From Spisula solida (taxonomy: Eukaryota > Mollusca > Bivalvia > Venerida > Mactridae), in the NCBI GenBank assembly GCA_947247005.1, contig OX365952.1, forward strand, positions 42,140,722-42,204,721: a DNA stretch of 64,000 bases, given 5' to 3'. A program made the position numbers and the translations under genes. Below the pieces are notes generated by a model. That model did no database searches. It worked only from the letters and a program-made list of their open reading frames with translations, and was not told where the DNA came from. Shown here one piece after another: positions 13,743 to 27,119 of this stretch (position 1 is the first letter of the stretch; the number at the start of each line of letters is the position of its first letter).

Positions 13743-15264
13743 TAATGGTTACATTTCAACTTTCAGAACTCAGCTATTTTCAATTAAGGCTAACAATACT
13801 TCAGATTTTCCATGTGTAAGGTTGATATGCCTTCTGAAACCTCAACAACGAGAGAAAATCACATAGAATAATTTTCCATAATTTACTTTCCAGACTATCT
13901 ATTATAGAGAATCTGTAAATAGCCCAATAAGCAGGTACACGCTATGAATGAGGTCATTGCAAGAAAACGCATCTGGTAAACTTGTGAACATGTTTTCGGT
14001 AGGTTCGTAGAGTACGTTCTCAGACATATGATGCCACTATGGCTTCAGCTCTCGGCTTTAACTGATCAAAACTTGACGCATCGTCAGCTTTCCTAATCTA
14101 CGGGGATAATTGTATAAATACGAATGCAGTAACACATCTTTTCATGAGATAACTTTTGTTTTTTCAGGCAGGAACGACAGATTACGCGCTATTTTGCCAA
14201 TTTTCGAAATTAATTGCAACTATTTCCATAACACTTTCAAAAAATAATAAACTTCATGCCCTGTATTATGTTTATTAAAGTTTAATTTTGTTACAACTAA
14301 AAGCTAACACACACAAACACAGCAAAATAAATAGTTCCATGTGTTTAAAGACTCAGGGGTTGCTATATTTAGGCGTTGTGTCCTATCAACAATAACACTT
14401 CCATCATAAATATTACAAAGAAATGAAAATATTAATTCAAATTAGATCAATTTACAAGAATTCCTTACAAACAATTATAGGCTTAATTAATGTAATATAA
14501 TAATTATTACTTTGCAATATAAATTAATGTTACAATAGTTCATTAACTTGCGTAACTCACAAATGAAACAGAAATCACAAGCATTAATTAAGAGAATAAT
14601 CAAAATTATGTAATTAGTGTACCATCAATGATAATGAATATATTTCATGGCCCAGACATCCAGAAATCAACCAAAGGGAATGATGCAGCATTATGCAGAT
14701 CTAATAAAGATCATAAGTTTTTCGTTCTTTTGTCTGTTATTAAATTACCCATAGCTTATAATATGCACACTTAAGCACAGTAGTAACTGCATGCCATTCG
14801 ATTGATTTGGACACATTTTGTGCAAATCACGTAAAACCGGACACTTCAATACAATCAACTGAATCATGTCAAAAAAACTCCCATACAAATACAACTTGAG
14901 TTAACATTTTTGTGGCGGAACAAAAGCCCCTTTTTTCGCACAAATTCTTTTTATATTCAACTTACTTTACCTACACACAGTATCGAAACCATCTTTTAAC
15001 CACCAAAGTAGATCGAAGAAGTGATAGTGTCAATGATTGAAAATTTAAGAGATTAGTGTTTTCAAAATGGAGAAAAATGGGCAGATATAGAGAAGGGGTA
15101 ATCATACACTAAGGAAGTAATGACAATAGAAGAATAGTTTCAGACTGAAGTAAGTGCCTCTCAATAATAAGTTAACATATTTATTTTACCACCCACAGAC
15201 CTGAGGGAATCAAATATAATATTTTAAATAAGTGACAAAATCATACAAAGATTTGCTACTATGA

Positions 15265-15412
15265 CATTGTAGCAATACCATGTGACTTTTGGCTACAGTT
15301 CCAAGACAAACTTTGTCAACATTGGAAAACAAAAATTGTCCTAAGTATTTCATTTCTTCATTGATTTCTATGAAATATATGCCACGCTAAAAGGGGAAAA
15401 TATTCTTCTTTT
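15265..15412 (+). mobile_element. Solitary arm of the CAGTGTAGCAATACCAC foldback family
   Basis: It starts CATTGTAGCAATACCATGTG and continues collinearly with the left arm of the 52298 element through CTTTTGGCTACAGTT, TTTCATTTCTTC and CACGCTAA. Homology fades at about 15412. No matching inverted right terminus was seen within the next kilobase, so this is a truncated or decayed copy. Confidence 0.75.
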
Positions 15413-17098
15413 TTTTCTTTATAAATTTTGTGAAAGTATATTCCATACATACTTAACATCGAAATCTTGTACAATGTTGATATAAACCAAATAAACCATT
15501 AAACTAGAGTTAACTTTCTGAACTTTCCTACCCGGTATATGTAAATAAAATATGTCAATATCAACTTAGATCCTGGTCACAACTTTCAACTAAAATAAGG
15601 TCAACCTTCAGTCTTAACTGAAGGCCAAGTTTAAATATGTAATATTATTATTATTATTATATATAGTGAGAGAAAAACTCAAAATGATATACTAAGATAT
15701 TGCGAGAAGACTTTTAGACAGATTGAATTCTAGTAACTGTTCATTATTTTATGTTCAAAACTCAAAAAGAAATCAAAATTCTCACAATAATCTGATCAGA
15801 CATTTTAAGTGTGAAGTCACATGAGACATTGTAACACTTATAATAAATCAATACCCCCCTATTCAAAGGTTTGTTTACCCATTTCAACAACAACAAAACA
15901 GTGTAAATAAAATCAATATAATAAAATATAATTCCTATTTATAGCCTAGCGCTGGTAACGAGGAATCGGCCTTTCCTTCATGAAGAACAAATTTTTGGAC
16001 CAATTAAGGGAGTTATGCGTTATTAAAACATAAAAATCGGTGACAGAAAAATTAATAAATATGTTTTTGATAGTTAAATGACTTAGAAGTGCTCAAATTA
16101 TTTTATCTAGTACATGCCCCATTTTTTTCAGCCATTAATTGCCAAAAAAATTGACTACATTTAATATGTACATTCTGTAATTTTCTGAAATTTCAATTAT
16201 TCTTTAGCCTGAATAATTAAAGCTGAGTCGTCACAATTATATCGGGATAATTTCACCAAAAAATGTCAATGTTATGTGGAAAAGTGGTAATTCACCGTTA
16301 ACGTTGTACAACATAATCAGGGTCTTGTATTACATGCTACTTTACGAAAGTAACAATGATAATGCGAAATGCCATAAAAACATTTAAAATAGAAGATTAG
16401 TTCTCCGACATAAATACTTATATTTAACTCATTCGAAAGGATAGTATTAACATTATTACACATTGTAATTAAAATGAAAATGTAACAAATCCTTAACAAT
16501 GGCTCCATTATGTCGAAGGTCAGGTTTTAAGCCATTACAACTTCCTACAAATTGTTTATATATAATTATATTATAACAACAGTAACATTACTGCTCCAAC
16601 ATCATCTTCAAGAGTTTTACAATTTGAAATTTGCATAGTGTTGTTTTTTGTTGAAGACTCAAAATAATTATCACAATGAATTTAAAGAACATACCGGTAC
16701 CTAGGGGTAAATATTTGTGAAAATATTTGTGAAAATATTTCAAATACATGTATATATGCTATATATATATCATTTAGAACATTTTCCGTTTGAAGACATC
16801 CATCTAGTTGGCGAAACAGCACAGAACCAACCCATAGAGTGTTGTAGGTCTAGTAAATTAGAATCAGAGCAACTTACCGGTAAACAAGGTAATAATTTCA
16901 TAATCTTCAAAAATAAATGTATCATATTTCAAAATTTATGAGAGTAATTTTCATCTAAATTCAGGGAGTTTTACTGATTTTCAGCCGATATGACTGGTGA
17001 CTCAAACACCAGCGTGTTTGAATACACATATACTGTTACTATCAGTATGTATAATAAATGAACTGTTCAGAACAAACGCCAAGTAATGTTTCCTAAGC

Positions 17099-17178
17099 AC
17101 CCACATACAGCCTGCCTTCCCCGCCCACATACAGCCAGCCTACCCCACCCACCTACAGCAGGCCTTCCCTACCCTTAT
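17099..17178. repeat. C-rich tandem repeat of about 26 bp, 3 copies
   Basis: The unit is about CCCACATACAGCCTGCCTTC. The three copies differ at several positions. It stands out as a strand-asymmetric C-rich island in AT-rich sequence. Confidence 0.8.
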
Positions 17179-20100
17179 AAACAGTAACACTAAAAAATGT
17201 TAATATAGTACATCATCCCAATAAAAGTATTAAGATCAACACGGCTGGATTGTTATTCATAAGAACGTCACACGCTGAGCGTCTATAGCTTACAGTATCT
17301 TAACAAGTGGAATGGGGTACTTAACATAAGGTTGTTATCAATAGCCAATTGTTCATCATTAAGAAGAGGAATTTCCCAATACAGTATACAATGACACAAT
17401 TCGCTGACGTAACTAACAACATTTAGGATGATAGTGCTACCGGTGATGACTGCGATGACGTAAATTGTTGCATACGAGAAATTACACAAACACAGTAAAC
17501 TTTTAGCACGATGCAACTAACAGTCATAAAAATAATATAACATATAAATAACAACAATAGGAAGTCGTACGTATGAATGGATTCTAAAGGACTGTAGGCG
17601 AAGTGCTGCACAGCTAAGATCAAGAAAACTGATAATCATGGTTCAATTACTAGGCATTGTTATCATCTACGGTTATAAAATTGTATGTAACTTTACAACA
17701 TTTGGTTACCTATTCTTGCATTCATTTTTTCTAAGGCTGTCTGGATTCAAACTTGTAATGAATTCACCTTCAGCATTGACAGCAACAATTACAACCTATT
17801 GTCCATGTACACAATTATTCTTGATAAGGTTTTTACCCTTTAATACAGCAGTAGCTACCATGATTTTGAAGTTGTCTTCCACAGGAAAAAATCATAAAAA
17901 TCTTTGACATTTAATCCTAACAATAGTGACTCCGAGAATCTTGACAAAATCAGCTACTCAAGTTACCAAAACACTGGTATTCTTCCTAAAATTACAGAGG
18001 ACAAGGGTCCCATCCCTAAACATCGAAAAAATGGCCCTGCTTGACAAATTCCAAACATGATCCATGCTTTTGACAAGGAATGATGAATGTGATCCTTTGA
18101 AGATAGGTCCACTGCGGGTACATATTTGTTCTATACTATTTATAACAATGGCGCAACTCAATCGACAGACTATTCATTAAATCTGACAACTAAAACAAAA
18201 GAATGCATACAAGAATACCTAACACCCACAATTAAGGACTTTAATACAACCACATTGAATGCATTGTAGAATCAAGCAACTGCCACAATAAGGAAACCTT
18301 CAGTCAATGAATCATTAGACTTGTGCTAAATATAGTAACTTAGCAAAAATACATTCACAAGAAGAACTGAAACAAAGAACATATTGGGAAGCTTAACGAC
18401 ATAGGAACAGACAGAATATGTACAATTGATGAACAGACTGTTTACTTAAAGTCAGATGATTTATTGCAAAAAGTTTGCAAGCCGTTTTAATTTTGAGCTG
18501 TAACAGGCGCTTTGTTGCAATTTGTTACATAAGCTGACGCAAACAGTATTCTTTGCGATTTGTTACGCAGGATCAAATTAGAAGTGGTACTCTTTGCGAT
18601 TTGTTACGTAAGATTATATACATAAGCGGTATAATTCATTGCTCGTTTTTTCATGGCGTACCACATGTTACACTTGCCTCATTGATCCAAGTCTCCAACA
18701 TATGCGTCCTTTAATGTTCATGATGATCAGCCCACGAATCCTGTAACAGTTGCCAGAACAAACAGCCCTCAGCAAAATCTTTATTTCATTATGAAAATAA
18801 TTGATACCAAGTACAGTTTCAATGCCAACATTTTACCTGAATTTACCCGCAAGACGTATATTTCTTATATCTATTTGTTAAAAAGCACACAAATCATAGA
18901 AGTAAAAGATTGAAATATTCAAGCTTATACATGTATCGATGCTACAATGACGTATAAAACTGAGAGAGCTCACAGGGCTAAACACTAACACTGGTCCTGT
19001 GGTCTGAGACCAGAGATCTTTGTGGAGGACCACTAACTCATCGAAAGCAGATGGTCCCATTGACCACTGAACATACCAGGTAAATTATTTTTCAAACATA
19101 GAAAATTCAAACTGATGAAGGTTGTTTCGAAGGAAGTCACAATGCTCTGAGTAGAGCAAAACACAGTAAGAATATAGGAGCATAATATAGTGAAATTTGC
19201 TTAAAAATCATTTAGGACTATCTGGAATTCTGTCGGACCAGAGAGTCTCAACAGTTGCTGGTCCTTCTGGCCACCAATGAAAATCCGGAAGTGTCAAGCC
19301 CTGGCTAATCCAGTGATCAGGACAAGAAAATTCTCAAAAAATCAATGTGACACAAAACAACAAAGGTTCCTGAAGCAATTAAAACTATCGCTTACAAAAA
19401 GTATAACAGACACATTATTTAAATTTGATCACAGTGTTTGAAGTAATAAACATTATTAGACAAGGTTATAAATGGAAAATGCCATAATATCTAGTGTCGC
19501 TCTGTAATTATACCAATTTAGAAATAAATTGTACCCGATTTGAGATTTGCCATTACTCATATAAAATCAAAGTAGTGATTGGTACATGATACAGTGAGGT
19601 GTTGTAGGCTTTCAAGATTCTATATATGGCCAAGGTTTTAATTCAGCAATATGGCTGAGGTTTTAATTCAGCAATAATGTCTATAGTAAAAGCCTGTTTT
19701 ATTAAGTCATAAACTGTATCTGAATTGAGCACTTGGGGACCTTGTATAGATGAGATATTTATGACAATATTTTATTGTCTATTTACACAGCAATTGTTAG
19801 TAACAAATGTAAATAAAACTTGCACTAGGAGGTCAGCAGATTTGTGACAAGCCAAATGACCTCAGGGGGTGGGGATGTGTATGCCTAGACATGTACATGG
19901 TATATTTAACAGCCCATCAATCAATGTTATACATGTCCGAAGTCATGTAACCCCGAACTGTACTGACCGGGCTGACCTCTGAACACCATTTAATTGACAC
20001 TTTTAACCAGACTAATGATAGTACATGTCTATCTGATAGGTTTCATAGCAACAAAAATATACACTGACAAATACATGTTAGCACAATATACTATATTTAG

Positions 20101-20460
20101 AGTACATGACCAATAAAAGTCACCATTCAACCAATCAAAGTACCTGTATTTACAAATTCTTCAAAAAACAACATCAATTGAACGCATGAAGTTTGAAATT
20201 AATGATACAAAGAAATAAAACTTGGCAAAACAAAAGATTTCAGAAAACAAGCATTAGGGCTAATTGTAATATATTCTGACTATAAAATATATATAGCTAT
20301 ACAAAATGTAACATAAAAATACATATAGCCCTTTGTTTTTAAATGTATTGTTTATATTTTGAGTAATTTAGACATGTCGATTATCACCAACACTTATATA
20401 CCAAGGATCATAAACACTTTTTGGCTACTAGAACCCGGTATCATATATAACTAACAACAA

Positions 20461-20690
20461 TTCCATGAAAACTTAACTTACTTCTTAAAATCTAGAACCG
20501 GGTTACTTAAACAGTTCTATGAAAACATTTCTATGAAAACTTCAGTCACCTCTTGAAATCTGGAACCGGGTAACTTTAAACAGTTCTATGAAAACTACTG
20601 ACACTTTTAAGACTTCTAAGTTTTAGAACCGGGTAACTTTAAGAATTCTATGAAAACTTCAGACAACTTCAATACTTCTTGAAACCTCAG
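20461..20690. repeat. Diverged tandem repeat of about 65-70 bp, 3-4 copies
   Basis: Units share TTCTATGAAAACTTCAG and TAGAACCGGGTAACTTTAA. It lies within the 300 bp downstream (in gene sense) of the exon 1B donor, so it is intronic and near the splice site. Confidence 0.8.
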
Positions 20691-20764
20691 GTAGTTAAAA
20701 GTTTTTGAAAACTACAGATATGTACAATATATTATACAGCTGATAAATAGTTGAAAACACCTAC

Positions 20765-20964
20765 CATTTAACAAATAGATCACCGAACAAGCACGTAAAA
20801 ACTTCACTAGTCGGATCAATTCTATGACGAGGAGGGAATACTGGTCCCCCCATTTGATGTGTCGGCGGTCCCTGAGGATAACCTCCCGGGTGTCCGAACA
20901 TGGGCTGAGGCTGGTTCCATTGTGGGGGTGGCCCAGGGCGACCACCGTATTCAGAAAACATCAT
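20765..20964 (-). CDS. NR1J: Candidate alternative first coding exon (1B) of the nuclear receptor gene
   Basis: The frame starts at tandem ATGs (20964 and 20961) with an in-frame TAG three codons upstream, so translation must start here. It encodes 66 residues plus two bases of a split codon. Residues 8-45 are rich in Gly, Pro, Gln and Met (GPPPQWNQPQ, GYPQGPPTHQ), a low-complexity activation-domain-like composition. The last 20 residues are hydrophobic and include a cysteine. The donor ATG|GTAGGT lies at 20765/20764. The split codon phase (2) matches the acceptor at 4556, giving a continuous frame of 143 residues to the end of the zinc-finger exon. It cannot be an internal exon after 1A, because readable acceptors upstream run into stops. 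GC content and codon use are clearly above the surroundings. Linkage to the receptor is inferred from strand, order and phase. It could instead begin another minus-strand gene. Confidence 0.68.
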
Positions 20965-22544
20965 CTTTATCTAATATGACACAATTTAAGTTGAACACAT
21001 TCAAAGTATGTTGTAATTGTACTTTTATATAAGTTCTATGAATCTTGACTAGAACCGCCTGGAGTAATATCCGAAGAAACAAGAACTAATCAACATTGAT
21101 TAATCAACAACAACGTCCAATTACTAAGTAATGTTTCCAATCTATGAGTTACACTAAAATAATGTTCCTTTTTGAATTGAAATGACACATTTATAGTAAA
21201 TAAATATCAGAGAAAATTTTTCACAACAAAAAAATCCAGCAAATTGTTTACAAGTTATTTATATGTCCACACAAAATCCCCAAAACACAAGTCACAACTA
21301 TTGTGGTTCACAATAGGACACAGACTGTATGTAATGTATGGGATACTCCTGTGGTAGAGCGATCAGCTGACCTAGAGACAGAGGAGTACTGATCAATTTA
21401 CTCCAATACTGATATCTCCCCCATATACAACATACAGATACACCGGCTATTCATTTAACAACTGATAGATACTTTCCATCGCCTGTCGAAGCAATACACT
21501 TACAACAAATATAATCTTGTATACAACAGTACAGGGTGACTCGGTGCAGTAGTTACGATCAGCCAATCAGAACGCGCCTTACAGCAATAACGTTACAACA
21601 TAACTCCGCCCCCTCATACGTTTAATGGGATAACTTAATGGCCTGTAGAGGTTATTTACATATTTTTTTATTGAATGCTTGACTTATTATTTTTTTTAAA
21701 TGTTTAATGAAAATAAACAGGACTTTAATATATGTAGTTGAAACAACACAAGATCAGGTAACATAGAAAGTGCTTGTTCATAGTGCTGCATATATTATTT
21801 AAATAATCTCAATATCAACGTTTATTTATCAAGTTTTATGAACAGACAATAAACATAAACTAATAGCTCGAATATGAAACAAAAGCTTAAAACCATGATG
21901 ACTAATAATGGGGGAAAAACAATAGATCAACACTTGATTCAACAGACCATGTTAACGCTCCTACACAAATTGAATATGATCAGATAAATATGATAGCGAT
22001 TACGTATTACGTACAAAGTCATGGTGTCTGAATACAACTGAATCATGGGGGTAGGGTGGGGGGATTTAAATGCTACACGACAATAAAAACTGCACATCTG
22101 ACTGTAAAACAGCAATACCTGCACCTAGTATGGCACCGAATACTGTAACCTCAGTAGAATATACCTGGTGAATGTTACTTACGTATCAATTATCAGTCAA
22201 TTAAGTACATAATGATATACATGTATATACTGTACTTTTGTATAATAATAGTGTGATAATTACACTCATTTTATCAACAATAACGATCTGTACAGATTAC
22301 AGCTAAAAGGCAAGGAATTGAATGTGCCGCCCTTCTATTTTCTTTACAGCCTAACTTGTTTATATCAATTAGTCAAAGGATACATAATAGGACTGCTAAC
22401 ACAGGTGACTGTTTAATGTAGAGTATTGTATTTATTGTAAAAATGGAAGATTAGGTACTTAATGGTATTGTGGATACATAAGACAGCTAGGTGTCATGCT
22501 TGCTACAAAAAATTCTGGTGACCAGTAAGAACAGGGATGAATGT

Positions 22545-22807
22545 ACATGTCGTTGGCTTAGAATGAGAAGGGCGTAAGTAAAACGATATTTTGAGAAAAC
22601 AAGAAAATACTGTCTGAAAACAACTCTTCGCTTATGGAAAAACAAGCTTTTTCAACTTTAGTTTGGTCAACATATGACCACTTCCGATTTTCATGAAAAT
22701 AGGTTCATAAGAAGCATCTTGCAATGCAGATTTCAAATATGCATGAGTCTAATAAGGTTGTTACAAAGTAGCACTTAAGTCCTTCACATTCTAAGCCAGC
22801 GATGTGT
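22545..22807. mobile_element. MITE family E (about 263 bp)
   Basis: Terminal inverted repeats of about 27 bp share the core TGGCTTAGAATGWGAAGG. The interior segment at 22680-22740 (CCGATTTTCATGAAAATAGG and neighbours) is shared, inverted, with 51680-51730 and 55525-55570. This makes a three-member family in the window. Confidence 0.8.
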
Positions 22808-23603
22808 AAGTGTGAGTAGTAGATTTTAATTATTGGAAGTTTTTTACAATTTAAGTTGAGTAATTTCAATAACTTTAACTGAGTATTTTAAATTACTGAG
22901 AGTTTGGTTTTTTAACAGTAAACGTAGAAATTGTAATGACTTTATCGAAAATTAGTTCGTAAAATTATTGAGAGTTTTTAACAGTGAAAGTTGAGTAATT
23001 TGGATGACTTTAACGGAGTACTTCTCGCTGGATATATGGAGCAATGGTTAACGATGAATTTCAACAAACTATAGAGTACTCTGTGTTTTATACTGGTTAT
23101 TCGAAGAATCAAGTGTGTAACAGCCAATTATAATCAAGTATAGAACAAGATGATAGTACATTAATTTTCAAACTACCCAAATTCCATAAATATAAAACAT
23201 TCCTCAATATATTCCTATAAGTTACAATCAAACATATTTTCACCTATCAGATAAATAATCCAAGTAACCCAAATTTCGAAGAAGGCATTCAAACAAACCG
23301 TTTTACCCCGTCGGCAATGCATACCGAACATTATAAAAGATGGTAAAATGTTGAAAACAAACAAAGATTGCCGATGGCCCGAAGCATTGCAATGTATGAT
23401 ATAATTAACGAATGCAGACTAAAGGAAGGAATTAAGCAATTTGTACAATGTTGGTACACATAAATGTATAATTGATCAATAAAATAAATATACTTAAATC
23501 AATATTAAAAGATGCGTGGGAACTGTTCAGTGGTCCAGGAAATGGAAGGTGCCTGGTTTAATCAATCCCTAAGAAAGTACTGAATTTATTCTGATAGGCA
23601 CCA

Positions 23604-23850
23604 GGGTACGGTTTTATCAAAGCACTTACGGAAATCTTAAACTTACGATCAAATTTAAATTATTTCTAATAATTTTACAACTATAAATTGTGGTAAATGG
23701 AGCTGCAATACTAACCAAGATTTAGTTAATGAACATCTGCAAACAATATCCTTCTCCAATTTGCAGTTGTTTAAGAATTATATAGAATTTAAATTTGATC
23801 GAAAGTTTACGATTTTCGTAAGTGCTTTGATAAAACAGTATCAAGTACCC
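23604..23850. mobile_element. MITE family B, copy 1 (about 247 bp)
   Basis: Long inverted termini share TTTTATCAAAGCACTTACG and extend through GATCAAATTTAAA, about 50 bp per arm. The centre contains AATGGAGCTGCAATACTAA and AATTTGCAGTTGTT. A second copy with the same layout lies at 45162-45406. Confidence 0.88.
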
Positions 23851-24205
23851 CAAAAATCTGTTAAATATCAGCCTTTATGAAATACTAGGACCTCTTATAA
23901 AGATTCGAACCCCTCCCCCCCATATAAAGAAATTATGAAATTATAAACGCGACCTTCAATCCAATCAAACCGGGCGAGTTTCTGTATTTTCTTGTTTATG
24001 TACACATTTGCGAATGATATAAGTCATATAAATCTGAAGTAGTTTTATTATTGAGGTGGTCTTTAGATGAGGGTTTCACTTGATTGTAGATAATGCAGGT
24101 ACGGTACCAAGGTCTGGTACTCTGAACAAAATCAAGCTTTTATTGTGTCAAAAATAAAGTAGAGTGCTCACAGTATGTTTGAAATGTCAATTATATCTTT
24201 TAAAA

Positions 24206-24498
24206 ACAAGACTGCGTTCAAAAAACGCTTATGCCCCCCGGTGGAAGCCTTGTCCATAAATAAGTCTAAGTCCAAAATTAGGTCAAGGTGAAGGTCAAAA
24301 CGGGGTCAGGTGATACAGGTGTGTGGAGAGTGTTCATATACAACATCCATGCAAGTTTGGAAGCTTTGTAGCAAGCCATAATGATGCTAGAAGAAACGGT
24401 CAATTTGGGTTAACCAGGATGGACGGACGAACGGACGGACGGATGGACAGGTGAATCACTATATGCCTCCCGATCTATCGATACGGGGGCATAACAAC
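24206..24498. mobile_element. MITE with TTATGCCCCC termini and an internal GGAC tract
   Basis: Inverted ends TTATGCCCCC (24229) and GGGGGCATAA (ending 24494) bracket about 266 bp. A small hairpin (GCGTT...AACGC) precedes the left terminus and may belong to the element. A (GGAC)n-like tract lies at 24420-24450. No open frame. Confidence 0.75.
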
Positions 24499-24844
24499 AA
24501 ACACAGAAATATAAGCTTTCGACTTTTAATACTAGTCTTTTTCAGAACATATTTAATTAATAAATAATGGAAGTATTTTTTTTTGTGTGAAATGTCAATT
24601 AAAATACCCAAGCAAAGATTATTGTTACATTTAACTTATAAGTAGTTTGTACTTTAAATATAAGCAAAATGAGAAGATATAAGTGTAAACAAGCTCACGC
24701 TGACAGTAAGAATGGAATGTCTGAGTAGCTTATAAACAATGAAAATTGTGTCATTATTCGTAATTTATATACATTATTTACATATTGTCATTATAACACA
24801 AGTGTCCACATGGTATATGATACATTGGGGTCATCTTGTGCAAT

Positions 24845-24944
24845 GTCATATGGTGCAATCGTAATATACATGTAATACTATGAGAGGCCAAGTGTGTCAT
24901 ATGGTGCAGTTATAATATACATGCAATACTATGAGAGGCCAGAG
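24845..24944. repeat. 51-bp tandem duplication
   Basis: Two adjacent units begin GTCATATGGTGCA and end ACTATGAGAGGCCA. They differ at only a handful of bases, so the duplication is recent. Confidence 0.9.
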
Positions 24945-26975
24945 TAACATAATTTACAGTATATATGCATGAGAGACAAATTAGTATCAATTTGCATAAA
25001 TATGACAACTTTACACACATATTATCAGGTATATTGTAATATTTGCACTTGTTGTACTGAATAAGTGATGAATACACGACTATGGTGAAGTATACCCCTC
25101 CCCATTATGTTGCCTTACAGCAGAGTAACAGCCCCTTAGGGAACTGTAGGCATTGGATCGCTATTTATTGATATTAATTAATAATGATTATTATATCTTG
25201 GTAACATTGTTTATGTTATCATGCATGATGTACAGTTACACAGCATTGATGTTGTTCAAAGATATTCTTGTCAGTAACAACTCAGAATTCATTTTTGCTA
25301 CTGATTGACTACTTTAAAGTCGACAGGACAATATCAAGTATGTCTATCTATGCTCCCACTCAGGGGCTATCACTCTTGCACTTCTACTTAAGGTGAATTC
25401 TAAAACAGAATATTTTGTAAACTGTATTGTTTTATCCTATGCATACAGGGTATGTGTTCAATATTAATTCAATTCATCCTCTTGTTAGATATTGATCCGT
25501 TACCAATCGCTGCATGCTTGGACACAATTAGAATGAACAGATGGACAGCTAGTTTACACTTAATGCCCATTTGCCATTCTTGAAGGGGTGGGGAATACCA
25601 CAGCATTGAGGAGACATTGATCACCTGAGATGGACCACATCTTTCATCGCATATACGTTTAGAGCGAATGCCAGTAAGTTTTAGTAAGTATGACAGAGTT
25701 TTTCATCTCAATGAGAATCAGCTGGTAAGGCCCTTTCAAGAGAGAAAAATTGCAACATATTTTGAACAAGTGTGCCATCTTAAAATTGCAAGAAAGTGCA
25801 TGCTTTTTCGAGAAGTGAATGGGGCTGCTGTTGGCTAGAGCCGAGCCTAAAAAACCCTTAAATGAAAACACAGTATGTCAATACATAAGTATTCACATAA
25901 ATACAGTAAATGTCACTGAAGAAATTAGAAGCATAACATAAATATCTGGGGCAGAGACAAGCAAAGTGAAATTATGATATATTTTAGGATATAACACAAT
26001 ATTAGCAGTATTAAAGTGCATGTATGTACAGGAATTACTTAGCATGTCTGACAGATGGGATGTTTACCATCTGAGCAGTATAATCCTCTACACAAGTTCT
26101 ATATTGAGATCATGCTGACAATGGTGCTGTGTGGCTGGGGTAATCATTAATCCTTACCACACTTTTACATGTAATCCAATAATAACGTCCAAATTGATTA
26201 AGTAGATCAACATAACCAGGAGAGAACAGAACTAAAATTGATTGATATACATGTTTTCACACAGGCATGGATGCCATGTTTCTCTGAGCACCGATCATGC
26301 AATTTTCTCATATACGTTACAGACATGTATCTCCGTATAGTGGGCGACTGATAGACTGGGCTTCAGACATAACAGTTCTGAGGATATGATAGCATCGGTA
26401 TCAACACTGTTACTGATGACACTTTCATTATAGTTGTATCTACGCACGGTAAGCTCGGGCTACCAAGGGCATCATGATACCATCACGCAATCCTACATAA
26501 GATATTGTCTTGTTTTAATTTCAGCTTGATTGTGTGAAAATGTTATCTACATAACCTAGGACAATAAAAATAGGTAGTAATGGGCTGAGATGGGGAGATT
26601 CATAGCTGTTTTACACTTGATAGATAAATTGTCTGAACTGAATGCACCTTCATCCAGGAACAAACACCCAATATATTATTTAAGAAAGAAAGATTACTAT
26701 ACATATATTTAATTATCAACAGAGTATGATACTATATATTTATAACCCTTCAATGGTGTAAAAATGTTTACATGTAGCCAGTTAATCTTCAAAAGTAGAC
26801 GGTAATTGGTTTGAAATCTCACTTAAAGTAATAAAGAAGAAAATGACAAAAAGTAGCATGCTATTGTTACATGCTTGTGGAAGACAAACAAACACATTCT
26901 GCATATCAATTTTCTGGTACAAGAATAATGTCACTAAAGTTCAGATAAAATTAGTACAGTTTTGTACCAAATTTG

Positions 26976-27119
26976 CAGGCCTCAACAAATATTTTTAAAA
27001 GCACTCGTCCTGCAATATAGACAAAAAAGCAAACCCCAAACTCTCACTTGTCCTGCTATATAAATAAAGAAGGAAAATATTGTGCAGGACGAGCGGACAA
27101 GTGGATTTAATGAGGCCTG
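26976..27119. mobile_element. Small foldback element (144 bp) with 5-bp target duplication
   Basis: It starts CAGGCCTCA and ends TGAGGCCTG. Inner inverted pieces are GCACTCGTCCTGCA and TGCAGGACGAGC. It is flanked on both sides by ATTTG (26971-26975 and 27120-27124), a 5-bp direct repeat. The terminus differs from the CAGTGTAGC family but shares the CAG start and 5-bp duplication. Confidence 0.75.

Larger units (their letters stand above)
4557..20764 (-). other. Intron between alternative exon 1B and the zinc-finger exon
   Basis: About 16.2 kb between the donor GTAGGT at 20764 and the acceptor at 4557. No coding exon is recognisable on either strand. It holds two copies of the TATAGTACAGAGAATTT MITE (6808, 11526), a solitary foldback arm (15265), a SINE-tail fragment (8621), tandem arrays (10010, 10765, 17099, 20461) and a copy of the AATCAGGG-type repeat near 13486. 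Everything else is AT-rich sequence in which I see nothing definable. Confidence 0.65.
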
